A stretch of 64,000 nucleotides of DNA from Xenorhabdus lircayensis. GTDB lineage: Bacteria > Pseudomonadota > Gammaproteobacteria > Enterobacterales > Enterobacteriaceae. Shown one piece after another: positions 1 to 8,874 of this stretch (within the stretch, counting starts at the first letter, position 1; each line of letters begins with the position of its first letter). The notes beneath the pieces were generated by a model. The model saw only the letters and a list, made by a program, of their open reading frames with translations, ran no database searches and had not been told where the DNA came from. The position numbers were made by a program, and so were the translations under genes. The stretch spans positions 1 through 64,000 of the forward strand of contig NZ_JACOII010000006.1 in the NCBI RefSeq assembly GCF_016306625.1, written 5' to 3'.

Positions 1-25
1 ATGCACCTCATATTGAGATACCCAT

Positions 26-406
26 ATGAAATTCAACAGCCAGTACTTCACCCTCGGGGCGTTTGCTGTCGTCGCGGGGCTGCTTTGGTTCTATTACGGT
101 GAGTATCGGGACAAGGCCGAGGCTTACGCGGAACTGGACACGAAGTATCAGCATCAGCAGGCCGCCACAGATAACGCCTTTCACTCCATCAGGATAATCA
201 ATGACCTCTCACGAATTAATAGCGAAAACCGGAATCGGTCAGCCGTGGATTCTGAGCAAACCCAGACGGTTATCAAAAAGGTGGTTGCCAGTCATGATTG
301 CGCTAACCGCGTTGTGCCTGACGGGGCTGTTATCCGGTTGCAGCAACACGCGAACCGAATACGTTCAGGTGCCACCGATACCCATTCCGGCACATCTGCT
401 CGCTGA
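26..406 (+). CDS. Rz-like inner-membrane spanin subunit
   Basis: A 126-residue protein with one N-terminal membrane segment (about residues 8-23) followed by a charged, helical periplasmic region, which is the layout of phage Rz i-spanins. Rz pairs with the outer-membrane lipoprotein Rz1 to fuse inner and outer membranes at the last step of lysis. The identification rests mainly on the nested, out-of-frame Rz1-type lipoprotein gene inside its 3' half (294-557), an arrangement typical of Rz/Rz1. The start is preceded by a weak GAG-type ribosome site. An endolysin gene would be expected just upstream, outside the window. No enzymatic motif is visible. Confidence 0.75.
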   Translation: MKFNSQYFTLGAFAVVAGLLWFYYGEYRDKAEAYAELDTKYQHQQAATDNAFHSIRIINDLSRINSENRNRSAVDSEQTQTVIKKVVASHDCANRVVPDGAVIRLQQHANRIRSGATDTHSGTSAR

Positions 407-557
407 CTGTCTGCCTCCGGTCATCCCCGACAAAATGACATGGAGTGACAGTCTCATGTTGAATGTGCAGCTACTGACAGTCATTGAGCAGTGCAATCTG
501 GATAAGCAGGCGATACGGGAAATAGAAAAGAACACATTGCCACCTCAGAGCAAATGA
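294..557 (+). CDS. Rz1-like outer-membrane spanin lipoprotein
   Basis: The chosen ATG at 294 has an AAGGTGG ribosome site about 10 bases upstream and gives a lipoprotein signal peptide ending in the lipobox LLSGC. The reading frame is open upstream to 201, but that start would put a non-signal sequence before the hydrophobic core. The mature part begins with a proline-rich stretch (VQVPPIPIPAHLL) typical of Rz1 o-spanins. The gene starts inside Rz in another frame and runs 151 bases past its end. It is longer than lambda Rz1 and has a helical tail. Expected role: outer-membrane partner of Rz in lysis. Confidence 0.75.
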   Translation: MIALTALCLTGLLSGCSNTRTEYVQVPPIPIPAHLLADCLPPVIPDKMTWSDSLMLNVQLLTVIEQCNLDKQAIREIEKNTLPPQSK

Positions 558-594
558 TTCTGGGGTGGCAGGGGTATATCAGGAGGCAGTGTCA

Positions 595-822
595 ATGTGT
601 GATTTCAGTTACCAAAGGCTAACGGCAGGAATAGTCTTATTACTCTTTTTTCTCGTTCTTACTGTACTGGTTCCCATTAGCTGGTATTTGTCCATCAATG
701 ATGGGGATTATTTACCAACCATTATTGGCACGATGGGGTACGTGATTTTTTGTTGCACATGGCTACCCAGAATGAAAATGATTGTTGTCTGGTTATTCTC
801 TTTGGTAAGAAACGGCCTCTAA
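595..822 (+). CDS. small two-helix membrane protein of the lysis region
   Basis: The start at 595 is set by a strong AGGAGG at 581-586; the frame is open to 565 without a better site. The 75-residue product has two hydrophobic segments (about residues 9-30 and 42-60) separated by a short polar loop, and a basic C-terminus. It lies directly after Rz/Rz1, so a holin or antiholin-like role is possible, but holins usually precede the endolysin. I do not recognise the family, and the function is unassigned. Confidence 0.6.
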   Translation: MCDFSYQRLTAGIVLLLFFLVLTVLVPISWYLSINDGDYLPTIIGTMGYVIFCCTWLPRMKMIVVWLFSLVRNGL

Positions 823-894
823 ATTCAGGGGCTTTTATTCCTTTACCCATTCCCTTGAGTGGTTAAAGCAATAACCCATGCCATCATCCCGTTC

Positions 895-966
895 TCACCG
901 CGTACCCAACGCATACGGTCTGGTGGCATTTTTATATCTGCATTTCACCGCGCACTCACCGCGCAC
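895..966 (+). repeat. three copies of an 11-bp direct repeat
   Basis: TCACCGCGTAC (895-905), TCACCGCGCAC (945-955) and TCACCGCGCAC (956-966). The last two are exactly adjacent and the first lies 50 bases upstream. They sit in the 262-bp gap between the lysis genes and the Rha-type gene, with a hairpin (stem AGAAAT, about 1009-1031) just downstream. They could be a protein binding cluster or part of a packaging region; no function is known. Confidence 0.5.
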
Positions 967-1084
967 ATAACTAAAAAAACGCAGAACCTTACAGAAAGTC
1001 GAGCCTGAGAAATCCGCTAATGGGTATTTCTGCGGGCGGCTTTTCTGTGTGAGCAGGTTCGATTTTCTATAAGGAAAGTACCCT

Positions 1085-1660
1085 ATGAAATTAGTAACAA
1101 CCAAGAAAGCTAATTTTCCTGTAACAGAAGCCCCCACCATGACGAGTTTGGAAATGGTGGATTACATCAATGCCGACAGGAAGGCGAAAGCTGAGGCGGA
1201 AGGATTAACATTCCCCTGCAAAAAGTACCGAAAACTACGTCATTCTGATTTCACTAAAAAGGTACCAAGAGTATTGGGAGAGGAGTATGCGAAAAATTTC
1301 TCACACCCCATAAAGAACCAACAGAATGGAGAGATTTATCCTGGCTATAAGTTTCCCAAGCGGGAATCCTGTCTGATGGCAATGAGTTATAACTATGAGT
1401 TACAGGCTCAAGTGTTCGACCACATGACAGATCTTGAGGCTAAATCTGGATTCGGATTTACCATCCAACAATTGCAAAACATGCTTAGTCTGGCAAGAAA
1501 GGCGTCTGATGAAGATTCCTCGGATGCAGGCCGCAGATTGAGAAGACGACAGGATGACTTGGTTATCCTCAATAAAGCTGAGAATGTGATTGGCGTTCTC
1601 GGTCAGATGGCTATCGAATTAGTCGGCGGCGGCAAGGAGATGATCGCTCATGAAAGATGA
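1085..1660 (+). CDS. Rha-family phage regulatory protein
   Basis: 191 residues. The N-terminal half carries the Rha-type pattern: MTSLEMVDYIN at about 19-29 (the helix that recognises partner DNA in this family), then a divergent middle and the block YKFPKRESCLMAMSYNYEL ending in VFDHMTDLE. Rha proteins are phage regulators whose production interferes with growth of some hosts; the molecular target is poorly defined. The C-terminal helical part is unrelated to the common antirepressor domains. A good AAGGA site precedes the ATG at 1085. The 3' end overlaps the next gene by 11 bases, so the two are co-translated. Its position between lysis and terminase genes is usual for lambdoid accessory regulators. 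Confidence 0.6.
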   Translation: MKLVTTKKANFPVTEAPTMTSLEMVDYINADRKAKAEAEGLTFPCKKYRKLRHSDFTKKVPRVLGEEYAKNFSHPIKNQQNGEIYPGYKFPKRESCLMAMSYNYELQAQVFDHMTDLEAKSGFGFTIQQLQNMLSLARKASDEDSSDAGRRLRRRQDDLVILNKAENVIGVLGQMAIELVGGGKEMIAHER

Positions 1661-2054
1661 GATATCAGCTTGTGATTACGCTTGTAGTTTGGTGGCTGAA
1701 GCCTACTTACTTCATTTAGTGGCGACATGGAGACGCCCTGTTTATCGATATGAAACAGGTGATATTGAGGTATGCAGGTATTTTCTTTGGGGCTTGTTAG
1801 ACGGATATCCCAAAGAGAGAATGAATGATGGTTACCGCGCTCGATTTTACTCAAAGTTATTGAAGGAAACTGAGGTTACTCCGATTAAAGGAGCTGTAAT
1901 TTGTGGTGGCAAAATACCACAATTGAGCAAGAGAGGACTTAAGTACATGAATGCGCTCGTTCATCAATATTGCGACATGCTGATTGATATCGGTGTTCAA
2001 GATGAGCATGGAATGTTGACCCTACCAGAGAGTTACAACGGAATAAGGCTGTAA
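1650..2054 (+). CDS. hypothetical phage protein
   Basis: 134 residues, starting inside the end of the Rha-type gene with an AAGGAG site at 1634-1639. The product is soluble and mixed-charge, with an N-terminal aromatic-rich helical region (ACDYACSLVAEAYLLHLVA) and no membrane segment or recognised motif. The overlap suggests it works with, or at least is translated with, the Rha-type regulator. I do not recognise the family. Confidence 0.6.
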   Translation: MKDEISACDYACSLVAEAYLLHLVATWRRPVYRYETGDIEVCRYFLWGLLDGYPKERMNDGYRARFYSKLLKETEVTPIKGAVICGGKIPQLSKRGLKYMNALVHQYCDMLIDIGVQDEHGMLTLPESYNGIRL

Positions 2055-2288
2055 TCATATCCATCACAGAAGTAGCAATTTACAAAACTCCACAAAGCAT
2101 CCCCAAACGGGTGCTTGACAGAGTTTTGTGTAAGTTTTGAATCGACCCCAGCGTTTGATTCATCGGGGTTATATAAACCGAACCAGTTGAAAGTTCTGAA
2201 TCATCTATAGTCGGTTTAATAGGTCTGGTGGGTTAAATTTTGATCTGTATGATATTGGGTCAATGACAAAACCCTACGAGGAAAAACC

Positions 2289-2597
2289 ATGTCCGAACAT
2301 AAAGTGTTAGAGACAGTTTATATAGATAACGATGATGGCGATTTTCTGAAATATGAGATCATTGGAGAACATGAACAAAGTATCCATTTTGTGATGGCGT
2401 TTGCCGAAGTAAGAGTTATTGGTGATGGAATTTCTTATTTAGTATGGAGCAAGGTCGATAATATAGAGCTTGACCATCTTGAGCCACCCAAAAATGGGGG
2501 TCTTCAAAGAGAAGTGAGGCTTGAACTATATCCGGGTAAGCATATTGGCTCAGTCATTAATGAATGTAAAATTCACCGTTCTAAATGGCATAAATAA
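2289..2597 (+). CDS. hypothetical phage protein
   Basis: 102 residues, acidic and predicted mostly beta-strand, with no signal peptide or membrane helix. A GAGGAAAAA ribosome site precedes the ATG. It stands alone between a 234-bp non-coding stretch (2055-2288; that stretch has a TTGACA at 2114-2119 without an obvious -10, and a 7-bp stem AAACCGA/TCGGTTT enclosing a long loop) and a terminator. I do not recognise it. Its place just upstream of the terminase is typical for small phage accessory genes. Confidence 0.55.
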   Translation: MSEHKVLETVYIDNDDGDFLKYEIIGEHEQSIHFVMAFAEVRVIGDGISYLVWSKVDNIELDHLEPPKNGGLQREVRLELYPGKHIGSVINECKIHRSKWHK

Positions 2598-2615
2598 TAA
2601 AAGAATACATATAGC

Positions 2616-2638
2616 AACCACCTCCGGGTGGTTTTTTG
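2616..2638 (+). terminator. rho-independent terminator
   Basis: Stem AACCACC (2616-2622), loop TCCG, stem GGTGGTT (2627-2633), then a T-rich run. It ends the preceding transcript just before the terminase genes, so the packaging and morphogenesis genes depend on antitermination or read-through. Confidence 0.75.
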
Positions 2639-2656
2639 TTTATGGGGAACAAGAAA

Positions 2657-3172
2657 ATGGCAAAACCAGACTGGGAGGCCATCGAATCGGCTTACCGGGC
2701 TGGTTCGTTGTCAATTCGTGAGATAGCTGCTAAACACGGGGTGAGTGATACCGCCATAAGGAAAAGAGCCAGCGCTAATGGTTGGCAAAGAGACCTGACT
2801 GATCAGGTAAAAAAGGCAACAAGAACTAAGCTGGTTCGCAGTGAGGTTCGCAGGGTTGGTTCGCAGCCAGCAGTGCGAACTGATGAAGACATTATAGAGC
2901 AGGCATCCAGTGAAGCGGCGGGGGTTGTCCTTGGGCATCGTACTGATTTAGCAGACTGGCGAAGGATAACCAATAAGCTAAGAACGTTTCTCGATGATGT
3001 TGAAATCACCGAAGATAACCATGCCTCTATTGCCCGGACTATTACGGCTGGTGTTGACGCCCAGATAAAACTCATCAAAGGTGAGCGGGAGTCATACAAC
3101 ATTGATAGTGGCGATAAAAATACATCGACAGACAGTATTGCTGAATTAATGGACGATTTAGCCAAGGGATAA
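2657..3172 (+). CDS. terminase small subunit
   Basis: 171 residues from ATG 2657 (GGGGAAC ribosome site at 2643-2649; the frame is open to 2636). The N-terminus is a helix-turn-helix: SIREIAAKHGVSDTAIRKRA (about residues 18-37) followed by NGWQRDL, the standard signature of terminase small subunits that bind the packaging site on concatemeric DNA. The middle is helical and probably oligomerises. The large subunit starts two bases after the stop. The assignment rests on the DNA-binding motif plus gene order. Confidence 0.85.
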   Translation: MAKPDWEAIESAYRAGSLSIREIAAKHGVSDTAIRKRASANGWQRDLTDQVKKATRTKLVRSEVRRVGSQPAVRTDEDIIEQASSEAAGVVLGHRTDLADWRRITNKLRTFLDDVEITEDNHASIARTITAGVDAQIKLIKGERESYNIDSGDKNTSTDSIAELMDDLAKG

Positions 3173-3174
3173 CC

Positions 3175-4647
3175 ATGAAGCCAGAACATTTAGCGTTATT
3201 GCGCGATAAACTCTGGCGGCTCAACCATCTCTATTGGATAACGGATAAAGAAGGTCGCCCCGTCCGATTCAGGATGACGCCGGAGCAGTTGGAATACTTC
3301 GAAGGTATTCACACCCGCAACATTATCCTGAAAGCCCGTCAGCTGGGTTTCACCACTGAGGTGTGCATTATTCAACTTGATGCCGCTTTGTTCGAGTCTG
3401 CCAAATGCGCCCTGATTGCCCATACCCTGAACGATGCCAAGCGCCTGTTTCGGGAGAAGGTGAAGTATGCCTATGACCGACTACCCGACGAGATTAAAGC
3501 CGCCAATCCTGCCAGTAATGATTCAGCGGGTGAGCTGGTCTTTCGCAAAGGTGGATCACTGTATGTCTCGACCTCGTTCCGTGGCGGCACATTACGCTAT
3601 CTGCACGTTTCCGAGTTCGGGAAGATTTGCGCCAAGTTCCCACACAAAGCACGTGAGATAGTCACCGGTGCATTTGAGGCTGTCTCTACAGACTGTTTCA
3701 CTACGATAGAAAGTACGGCAGAAGGGCGGGCGGGTTATTTCTTTGATTACTGCCAATCGGCGGAGAAAGCCCAGATACAAGGCAAGCAATTATCCAACCT
3801 CGACTGGAAGTTCTTCTTTTTCTCTTGGTGGAAGAATCCGCTTTATGCCATTGACCCCGTTGAACCCATACCGCCGCGTTTGGTTGATTACTTTGCTGAA
3901 TTATCAGGTAAACACAATATCCTGTTAAATGAACGCCAGAAAGCGTGGTATCTCGCCAAAGAGAAGACACTCGGCGATGACATGAAACGGGAATACCCCT
4001 CTATTCCTGCCGAGGCATTCCAGCAATCGGTGGAGGGTGCTTACTACGCCAAACAGTTCCGTGCGCTGTATGAGAAGAAACGCATCGGTAAGTTACCGGA
4101 TAACTCGCACCTGCCTGTCCATACCTTTTGGGATATCGGGGTAGGGGATTCAACGGCCATCTGGTTTGTGCGTGAAGTGGGTAATGAGTTTCATATTATC
4201 GACTACTACGAGAATTCCGGTGAGGGGCTGCGGCACTATATGAAGGTGCTGAAAGACAAGGGGTACACCTACGGTGAGCATTGGGGACCACATGATATCG
4301 ATAACCGTGAATTTGGTGCGGATGCCAAGTCGCGTCGTGAACTGGCGCGTGAAGGATATGAAATCGACGGTCAGAAGTACTCCATGATATTCAAGGTCGT
4401 GCCAAAGGTGGGTGTTGATACGGGTATTGAGTCGGTGCGTGAGATCCTGCCCAGTTGCGTATTCGATGAAGAGCGGTGCAGCGAGGGAATATCTCATCTG
4501 GAAAGTTACCGCAAAGAATGGGATGACAAGCGCGGCTGCTGGAAAGATAAGCCGCTTCATGATTTCACATCACACGGTGCTGATGCTTTCCGTTATTTTG
4601 CTGTTGCCAAGAACAACCGTAAGGCTGTGGGCGCATTTTTCTTTTAA
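3175..4647 (+). CDS. terminase large subunit
   Basis: 490 residues. This is the packaging motor ATPase and headful/cos nuclease that drives DNA into the prohead. The N-terminal ATPase domain has a deviant Walker A, KARQLGFTT (53-61), and a Walker B/catalytic acid, YLHVSEFG (142-149, Glu147). The C-terminal RNase H-like nuclease domain begins at FWDIGVGDS (Asp320) and includes PHDID (about 372-376) and HGADAFRYF (Asp470), the three acidic positions expected for two-metal cleavage. Length is normal for the family. It is tightly linked to the small subunit upstream and the portal downstream. Confidence 0.95.
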   Translation: MKPEHLALLRDKLWRLNHLYWITDKEGRPVRFRMTPEQLEYFEGIHTRNIILKARQLGFTTEVCIIQLDAALFESAKCALIAHTLNDAKRLFREKVKYAYDRLPDEIKAANPASNDSAGELVFRKGGSLYVSTSFRGGTLRYLHVSEFGKICAKFPHKAREIVTGAFEAVSTDCFTTIESTAEGRAGYFFDYCQSAEKAQIQGKQLSNLDWKFFFFSWWKNPLYAIDPVEPIPPRLVDYFAELSGKHNILLNERQKAWYLAKEKTLGDDMKREYPSIPAEAFQQSVEGAYYAKQFRALYEKKRIGKLPDNSHLPVHTFWDIGVGDSTAIWFVREVGNEFHIIDYYENSGEGLRHYMKVLKDKGYTYGEHWGPHDIDNREFGADAKSRRELAREGYEIDGQKYSMIFKVVPKVGVDTGIESVREILPSCVFDEERCSEGISHLESYRKEWDDKRGCWKDKPLHDFTSHGADAFRYFAVAKNNRKAVGAFFF

Positions 4648-4656
4648 GGAGAGGCT

Positions 4657-6081
4657 GTGAGTGAAAAACAAGCATTGCTCATTAATAGTCTGGTTGACAC
4701 GATCGCCAAGCGGATGATCTATGCGGCTGGTGGCATTAGCGGCAATACGAAACGAACCAATATTTATTCTGAGTTTGGTTATCCCGAACAGCTCAGATTC
4801 AGAGAGTACTACAACGTCTATGAGCGTAATGCCGTAGCTCATGCCGCCGTGCATCGTTTGCTGGATGGGTGTTGGCAGGATAATCCGACCATCATTGATG
4901 GCGAGGAAAAGAAAGAGTCAGACGTAACCAGCGCATGGGAAACGAAAGTTACAAAGCTGCTAAAGCCGTTCTGGGCGAAAATCAAAGACGCCGATCGCCG
5001 CAATATGATTGGTAACTACTCAGCACTGCTTATTCAGGTTAGGGATAGTAAAAACTGGAGTGAGCCTGTTGATGTTACTGTGGTATCACGACTAAAAGTT
5101 GATGCAGTAGTTAACCTGATCCCCGTATGGGAGTCTCAATTGACTGTTGCTGAGTGGGATCAGGATATTCATTCAGATACCTATGGGCAGCCTAAGATGT
5201 TCAATTTTGATGAACGTCCAGTGGGTCAGGTTGAGATGCAAGGCCCAGCGAAACAACTTCTTATTCATCCATCACGGGTGATTACTTTGTGCGAAGGTGC
5301 CGAAAGTGGTGATATTTTCTCCGGCACGCCGTTGCTCAGGGCGGGGTATAACAAATTACTGGATATTGAAAAGGTATCCGGTGGTAGTTCCGAGGGTTTT
5401 TTGAAAAACGCTTCTCGTCAGATTGGGGTGGAGTTTGAAAAAGAAACTGATATGAATAGTATCACCTCGGCGGCAGTTCAGGCTGGCTACAAAGACCTCG
5501 GTGCGGCACTGGAAGATAAAATCAGTAAGCTCAACAGAGGGACTGACTCAGCGGCAGTGATGCAGGCTGGACGGTTGAATGTGCTATCAGTTGCTCCGGG
5601 CGATCCGACTCCGACATGGGAAGTGACAGCCCGCGAGTTTTGCGCCTCCGTGCAAGTCCCATTCACGGTTCTGTTTGGTACTCAGACCGGAAAGTTAGCC
5701 GGTGATAAAGATGATGCTACATGGAAAGTTCGGTTGAATGGTCGTCGATGGGGATTCCTGACCCAGTATGTGACACGGTTGATACAGCGACTATGGGAAA
5801 TAGGGGTTATCGACCCTCCTTCTTCCGGCGAGGTCACTATTGCATGGTCTGACATGCTCGCCGCCAGTGAGCGGGAGAAGATCGACAATATGATTAAGAT
5901 GGCTGAGGCTGCACTTAAGACACAACAGGCTTTTGGGACACCCGTGTTTACTCCTAATGAAATCCGTACTGTAGGCGAGATGGAGCCACTGAAAGAAGAG
6001 CCCGAACCACAGGGTGCAACAGGAGATCCGTTGACTGATGAAACAGACCCGAATCGGAACCCCGATAATACCCAGAAATAA
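4657..6081 (+). CDS. phage portal protein, DUF1073 type
   Basis: 474 residues with a GTG start at 4657 and an AAGGAGAG site nine bases after the terminase stop. It forms the dodecameric ring through which DNA enters the head. Family features visible are the N-terminal RFREYYNVYERNAVAHAAVHR block, IHPSRVITLCEG in the middle, and VPFTVLFGTQTGKLAGDKDD near residue 350. The C-terminal tail is acidic and disordered. Databases sometimes label this family with anti-CBASS Acb1; this protein shows only one H-x-S and lacks the paired H-x-T/S motifs of the Acb1 phosphoesterase, so portal is the right call. Its 3' end overlaps the next gene by 44 bases. Confidence 0.9.
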   Translation: MSEKQALLINSLVDTIAKRMIYAAGGISGNTKRTNIYSEFGYPEQLRFREYYNVYERNAVAHAAVHRLLDGCWQDNPTIIDGEEKKESDVTSAWETKVTKLLKPFWAKIKDADRRNMIGNYSALLIQVRDSKNWSEPVDVTVVSRLKVDAVVNLIPVWESQLTVAEWDQDIHSDTYGQPKMFNFDERPVGQVEMQGPAKQLLIHPSRVITLCEGAESGDIFSGTPLLRAGYNKLLDIEKVSGGSSEGFLKNASRQIGVEFEKETDMNSITSAAVQAGYKDLGAALEDKISKLNRGTDSAAVMQAGRLNVLSVAPGDPTPTWEVTAREFCASVQVPFTVLFGTQTGKLAGDKDDATWKVRLNGRRWGFLTQYVTRLIQRLWEIGVIDPPSSGEVTIAWSDMLAASEREKIDNMIKMAEAALKTQQAFGTPVFTPNEIRTVGEMEPLKEEPEPQGATGDPLTDETDPNRNPDNTQK

Positions 6082-7021
6082 GCGTGATCCCACTCAGTCA
6101 TATCGCCCAGTAAATAAAATTTTTCGTGATATTGAGCGGCGGTATTACGACATTAAGCAATCCCTGAGACAACTATTTGATGTTGCCTTGACCGGACAGT
6201 CAAAAGAAGGGCAATCCAGTTATTTGTTGGCAAAAAACGAAGCAGGTGAGCCAGATTGGTTATTTCGGGTTAATCAGGATGCTTTTATCTACGACATGTC
6301 GGCGAGCGAGTTAGCATTATTGCTGGAGCGGATACAGGCCATTCTGGATGCGTACTTGCTTGAGGGTGGGAAAGAACAGCTATGGGCGTTGAGTTATGTC
6401 GCGGCTGAATATCAGCGTGGAACGCTGAACGCCTATACCAATTTATCTGTGCAGTCAGAAATCTACGCACAGCAAACCACGTTATCTTTCCTGTTATCGA
6501 CGCCAGCCTATCAAAATCAGGTGGCAGCGGCTTTTGTTTTAACCTATAGCGATTGGAAGGGCATTTCTGATGCAGCCCGCGCCGATCTTTCCAATGTGAT
6601 AGCTGAGGCCATTGCTCGCGGTATCAACCCAAGAGAAACCGCAGGCATTGTCAGCAAGCGGCTCGATGTATCAATGGCTAAGGCTAAAAACATCGCCCAG
6701 ACTGAGCAAGTAGGTGCATTGCGAGAGGCTAATTGGAATGAATCTGAATGGGCCAAAGAGCGGCTGGGATTGAATACTGCGCTGCTCTGGTTGTCAGCGC
6801 TCAAGCCAACAACCCGACAATGGCATGCAGCCAGACACGGGAAGCTCTATACCAAAGAGGAAGTCGAGGAATTCTATTCGCAACGTGGTAATCGCTATCG
6901 CTGTTACTGTGCGCAGCAACCTGTGGTACTGAATGATAACGGGAAGCTGTATAACACGGGATTAACTGAACGTCTGACAGGAGAGCGTAAGACGTGGCAG
7001 GAACCCAGTTTATCTGAGTAA
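6038..7021 (+). CDS. minor head protein, Mu gpF-like
   Basis: 327 residues. The C-terminal half has the phage head morphogenesis domain found in Mu gpF and SPP1 gp7: a helical region with RADLSNVIAEAIARGINPRE, the AKNIAQTEQVGALREA block, and the terminal W-x-x-x-R-x-G ... NRYRCYCAQQPV segment. These proteins are internal head components that associate with the portal and are needed to eject or package DNA correctly. The start overlaps the portal gene by 44 bases, indicating translational coupling. The alternative starts inside the gene are less well placed. Confidence 0.85.
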   Translation: MKQTRIGTPIIPRNKRDPTQSYRPVNKIFRDIERRYYDIKQSLRQLFDVALTGQSKEGQSSYLLAKNEAGEPDWLFRVNQDAFIYDMSASELALLLERIQAILDAYLLEGGKEQLWALSYVAAEYQRGTLNAYTNLSVQSEIYAQQTTLSFLLSTPAYQNQVAAAFVLTYSDWKGISDAARADLSNVIAEAIARGINPRETAGIVSKRLDVSMAKAKNIAQTEQVGALREANWNESEWAKERLGLNTALLWLSALKPTTRQWHAARHGKLYTKEEVEEFYSQRGNRYRCYCAQQPVVLNDNGKLYNTGLTERLTGERKTWQEPSLSE

Positions 7022-7041
7022 CAATTCAAAGAGGTCATAGC

Positions 7042-8430
7042 ATGAAGCTATCCAGCATTCATGTTAAATCACTGGCCTTAAATTCCTCCAATATCTCAAC
7101 AGAAACCCTCGACGGTGACGCGCATATCGTCATTCGTGGCGTCGTGCCCGTGGTCGATGATGTTGTGATGAATGGCGGTCTTTATCCGGCTGGTGAAATT
7201 AACAAAAGCTACCAATCAATCGAAGGCAAGCAAATGCCTTTGGGACACCCCAGCATCGGTGGTCAGTATGTTTCTGCTGATGCGCCCCGCGCAGTGAATC
7301 AGTTCCATGTGGGGGCATGGGCTGAGAATGTCCGTAAAGACGGTGATCGGGTTGTCATGGACATGAAGATCAACCGTCGCTATGCAGAGTCTACGGAGAA
7401 GGGCAAGGCGTTATTACAGCGTCTTGATGACATGATCGCTAATAAAGACGCTGAACCTATCCATGTTTCCACTGGGCTATTGCTACAGCGTGAGCAGAAT
7501 AGCGGAAAGTCAAAAGGTAAAAAGTACACATGGGTGGCGCGAAACATGCAGTTCGACCATGTAGCAATCCTTCCACCCAATGAACCCGGTGCAGCAACGC
7601 CCGATGAAGGGGTAGGGATTTTTGTTAATGCTGATGGTCAGCAGATGAACGTGGAGGCAGTGAACCTGTCCGATGCGTCAGACTGCACAAAAGAAGGGGT
7701 GATCGATAAAGCACGGTTCTTCTTCACCAATGCGTCTAACTTCTCATTTGATGACATTTATTCGGCGCTCAGAGATAAGCTCAGGGCTACTTATCCTGAT
7801 GATGACTACCCCTATGCTGAAAGCGTCTGGCCTGACAAATTTATCTATTACCTGTCCGGTAAAACCTACCAACAAAAATACCTCATGAACGATGACGGCA
7901 CAGCCGAACTCGTCGGAGAGTCTGTCGAAGTTGTGCGCAAGCCAACTGAATATGAAATTAAAACCAACGGAGCTAATAACCCGATGAAAGACATGATTGT
8001 TAACGCCCTGAAAGCCAAAGGTAAGCCGACTGACGGTAAGACCGACGCTGAGCTGCTGGATGCATACAACCAGATGAATGCTGACGAAGCAAAAGACAAA
8101 GAAACGCCGGAAGAAAAAGCCGCGCGCGAGAAAAAAGAGAAAGAGGCCGCAACAAATACGGGTGCGATCACCGAAGCAATAAACGCAGCCATGAAACCAC
8201 TGACTGACAAAATCACCACGTTGGAATCTCAGTTGACCGCGAACGCAGACAAGGAGAAATCCGACAAACGCGCTGCGGTAAAAGCGAAGTTTGGTCTGGA
8301 CGATATCGCGGTTAACGCTCTGGATGGCGCGGCACTTGATGGCTTCTATGCCCAGTGCCACACCTCAGCGGGCTTGAACCCATCATTCACAAGCAATTCT
8401 TCTGAATCATTCACATCTATGCCGGAGTAA
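7042..8430 (+). CDS. DUF2213 prohead protease fused to scaffold
   Basis: 462 residues. The N-terminal ~190 residues match DUF2213-type capsid maturation proteases, with a plausible catalytic pair His69 (LGHPS) and Ser143 (HVSTG) and the strand FDHVAIL. The remainder is charged and lysine/glutamate-rich with predicted coiled coil (about 335-410), then LKAKFGLDD; this is the composition of an internal scaffold. Such fusions assemble the procapsid and then cleave scaffold and capsid delta regions. It is placed before the decoration and capsid genes, as in related siphophages. Catalytic residues are inferred from motif context only. Confidence 0.8.
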   Translation: MKLSSIHVKSLALNSSNISTETLDGDAHIVIRGVVPVVDDVVMNGGLYPAGEINKSYQSIEGKQMPLGHPSIGGQYVSADAPRAVNQFHVGAWAENVRKDGDRVVMDMKINRRYAESTEKGKALLQRLDDMIANKDAEPIHVSTGLLLQREQNSGKSKGKKYTWVARNMQFDHVAILPPNEPGAATPDEGVGIFVNADGQQMNVEAVNLSDASDCTKEGVIDKARFFFTNASNFSFDDIYSALRDKLRATYPDDDYPYAESVWPDKFIYYLSGKTYQQKYLMNDDGTAELVGESVEVVRKPTEYEIKTNGANNPMKDMIVNALKAKGKPTDGKTDAELLDAYNQMNADEAKDKETPEEKAAREKKEKEAATNTGAITEAINAAMKPLTDKITTLESQLTANADKEKSDKRAAVKAKFGLDDIAVNALDGAALDGFYAQCHTSAGLNPSFTSNSSESFTSMPE

Positions 8431-8435
8431 TAGAA

Positions 8436-8864
8436 ATGGCTAAAGACGGAAAACATGTCATTCATGCGGGTGGTGTATTTACTAGCCCCATGCTGAATCG
8501 CGAAGGTGCGGCGGCGGTAGATACAAAGCCCGGCACCATTGGATATTTTGAGAAAGGAATATTTCAGGCCTCAGTGGATGGCAAAGAATCCGCCATTTTG
8601 TATGTTGCCAATATCGACTATCTCCGCTGCCAGACAGTGGATAACTCTATCACAGCTGGTTCAGTGGTCGTCGGTATTCACCCTATGGCGGGGATATTCC
8701 TAAACGTCCGTGCAACTGAGGGCACGTACAAAAAGGGTCAGCCTGTGACGACTGCTAACGGTCAGATTGCGGCGGCTGGTGATGGTGTTGCTGCATTTGC
8801 CTATGTCGAAGAAGACAGCATCACAGCAAAAGCGGGTGATCTGGTTCGCGTGGTGTTTAAATAA
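8436..8864 (+). CDS. head decoration / structural cement protein
   Basis: 142 residues, glycine- and beta-rich, with the pattern typical of small capsid stabilisation proteins: short N-terminal arm, a repeated beta-strand core, and a closing AGDLVRVVFK strand. It starts five bases after the protease/scaffold gene and ends ten bases before the major capsid gene, the standard position of the decoration protein. Function is assigned from position and composition; no catalytic motif is present. Confidence 0.75.
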   Translation: MAKDGKHVIHAGGVFTSPMLNREGAAAVDTKPGTIGYFEKGIFQASVDGKESAILYVANIDYLRCQTVDNSITAGSVVVGIHPMAGIFLNVRATEGTYKKGQPVTTANGQIAAAGDGVAAFAYVEEDSITAKAGDLVRVVFK

Positions 8865-8874
8865 GGAGAACTGA

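Noticed and set aside
895-1140. 81-codon minus-strand ORF upstream of the Rha-type gene
   Set aside because: It overlaps the repeats and the start of the Rha-type gene and opposes the operon without a ribosome site.
4657-6081. Anti-CBASS (Acb1) protein
   Set aside because: The family label is sometimes attached to DUF1073 portals, but this protein has a single H-x-S, no paired H-x-T/S phosphoesterase motifs, and sits exactly where the portal gene belongs.
7744-8361. 205-codon minus-strand ORF inside the protease/scaffold gene
   Set aside because: A shadow of the lysine/glutamate-rich coding strand; Phe/Val-rich composition is what the reverse complement of such codons gives.
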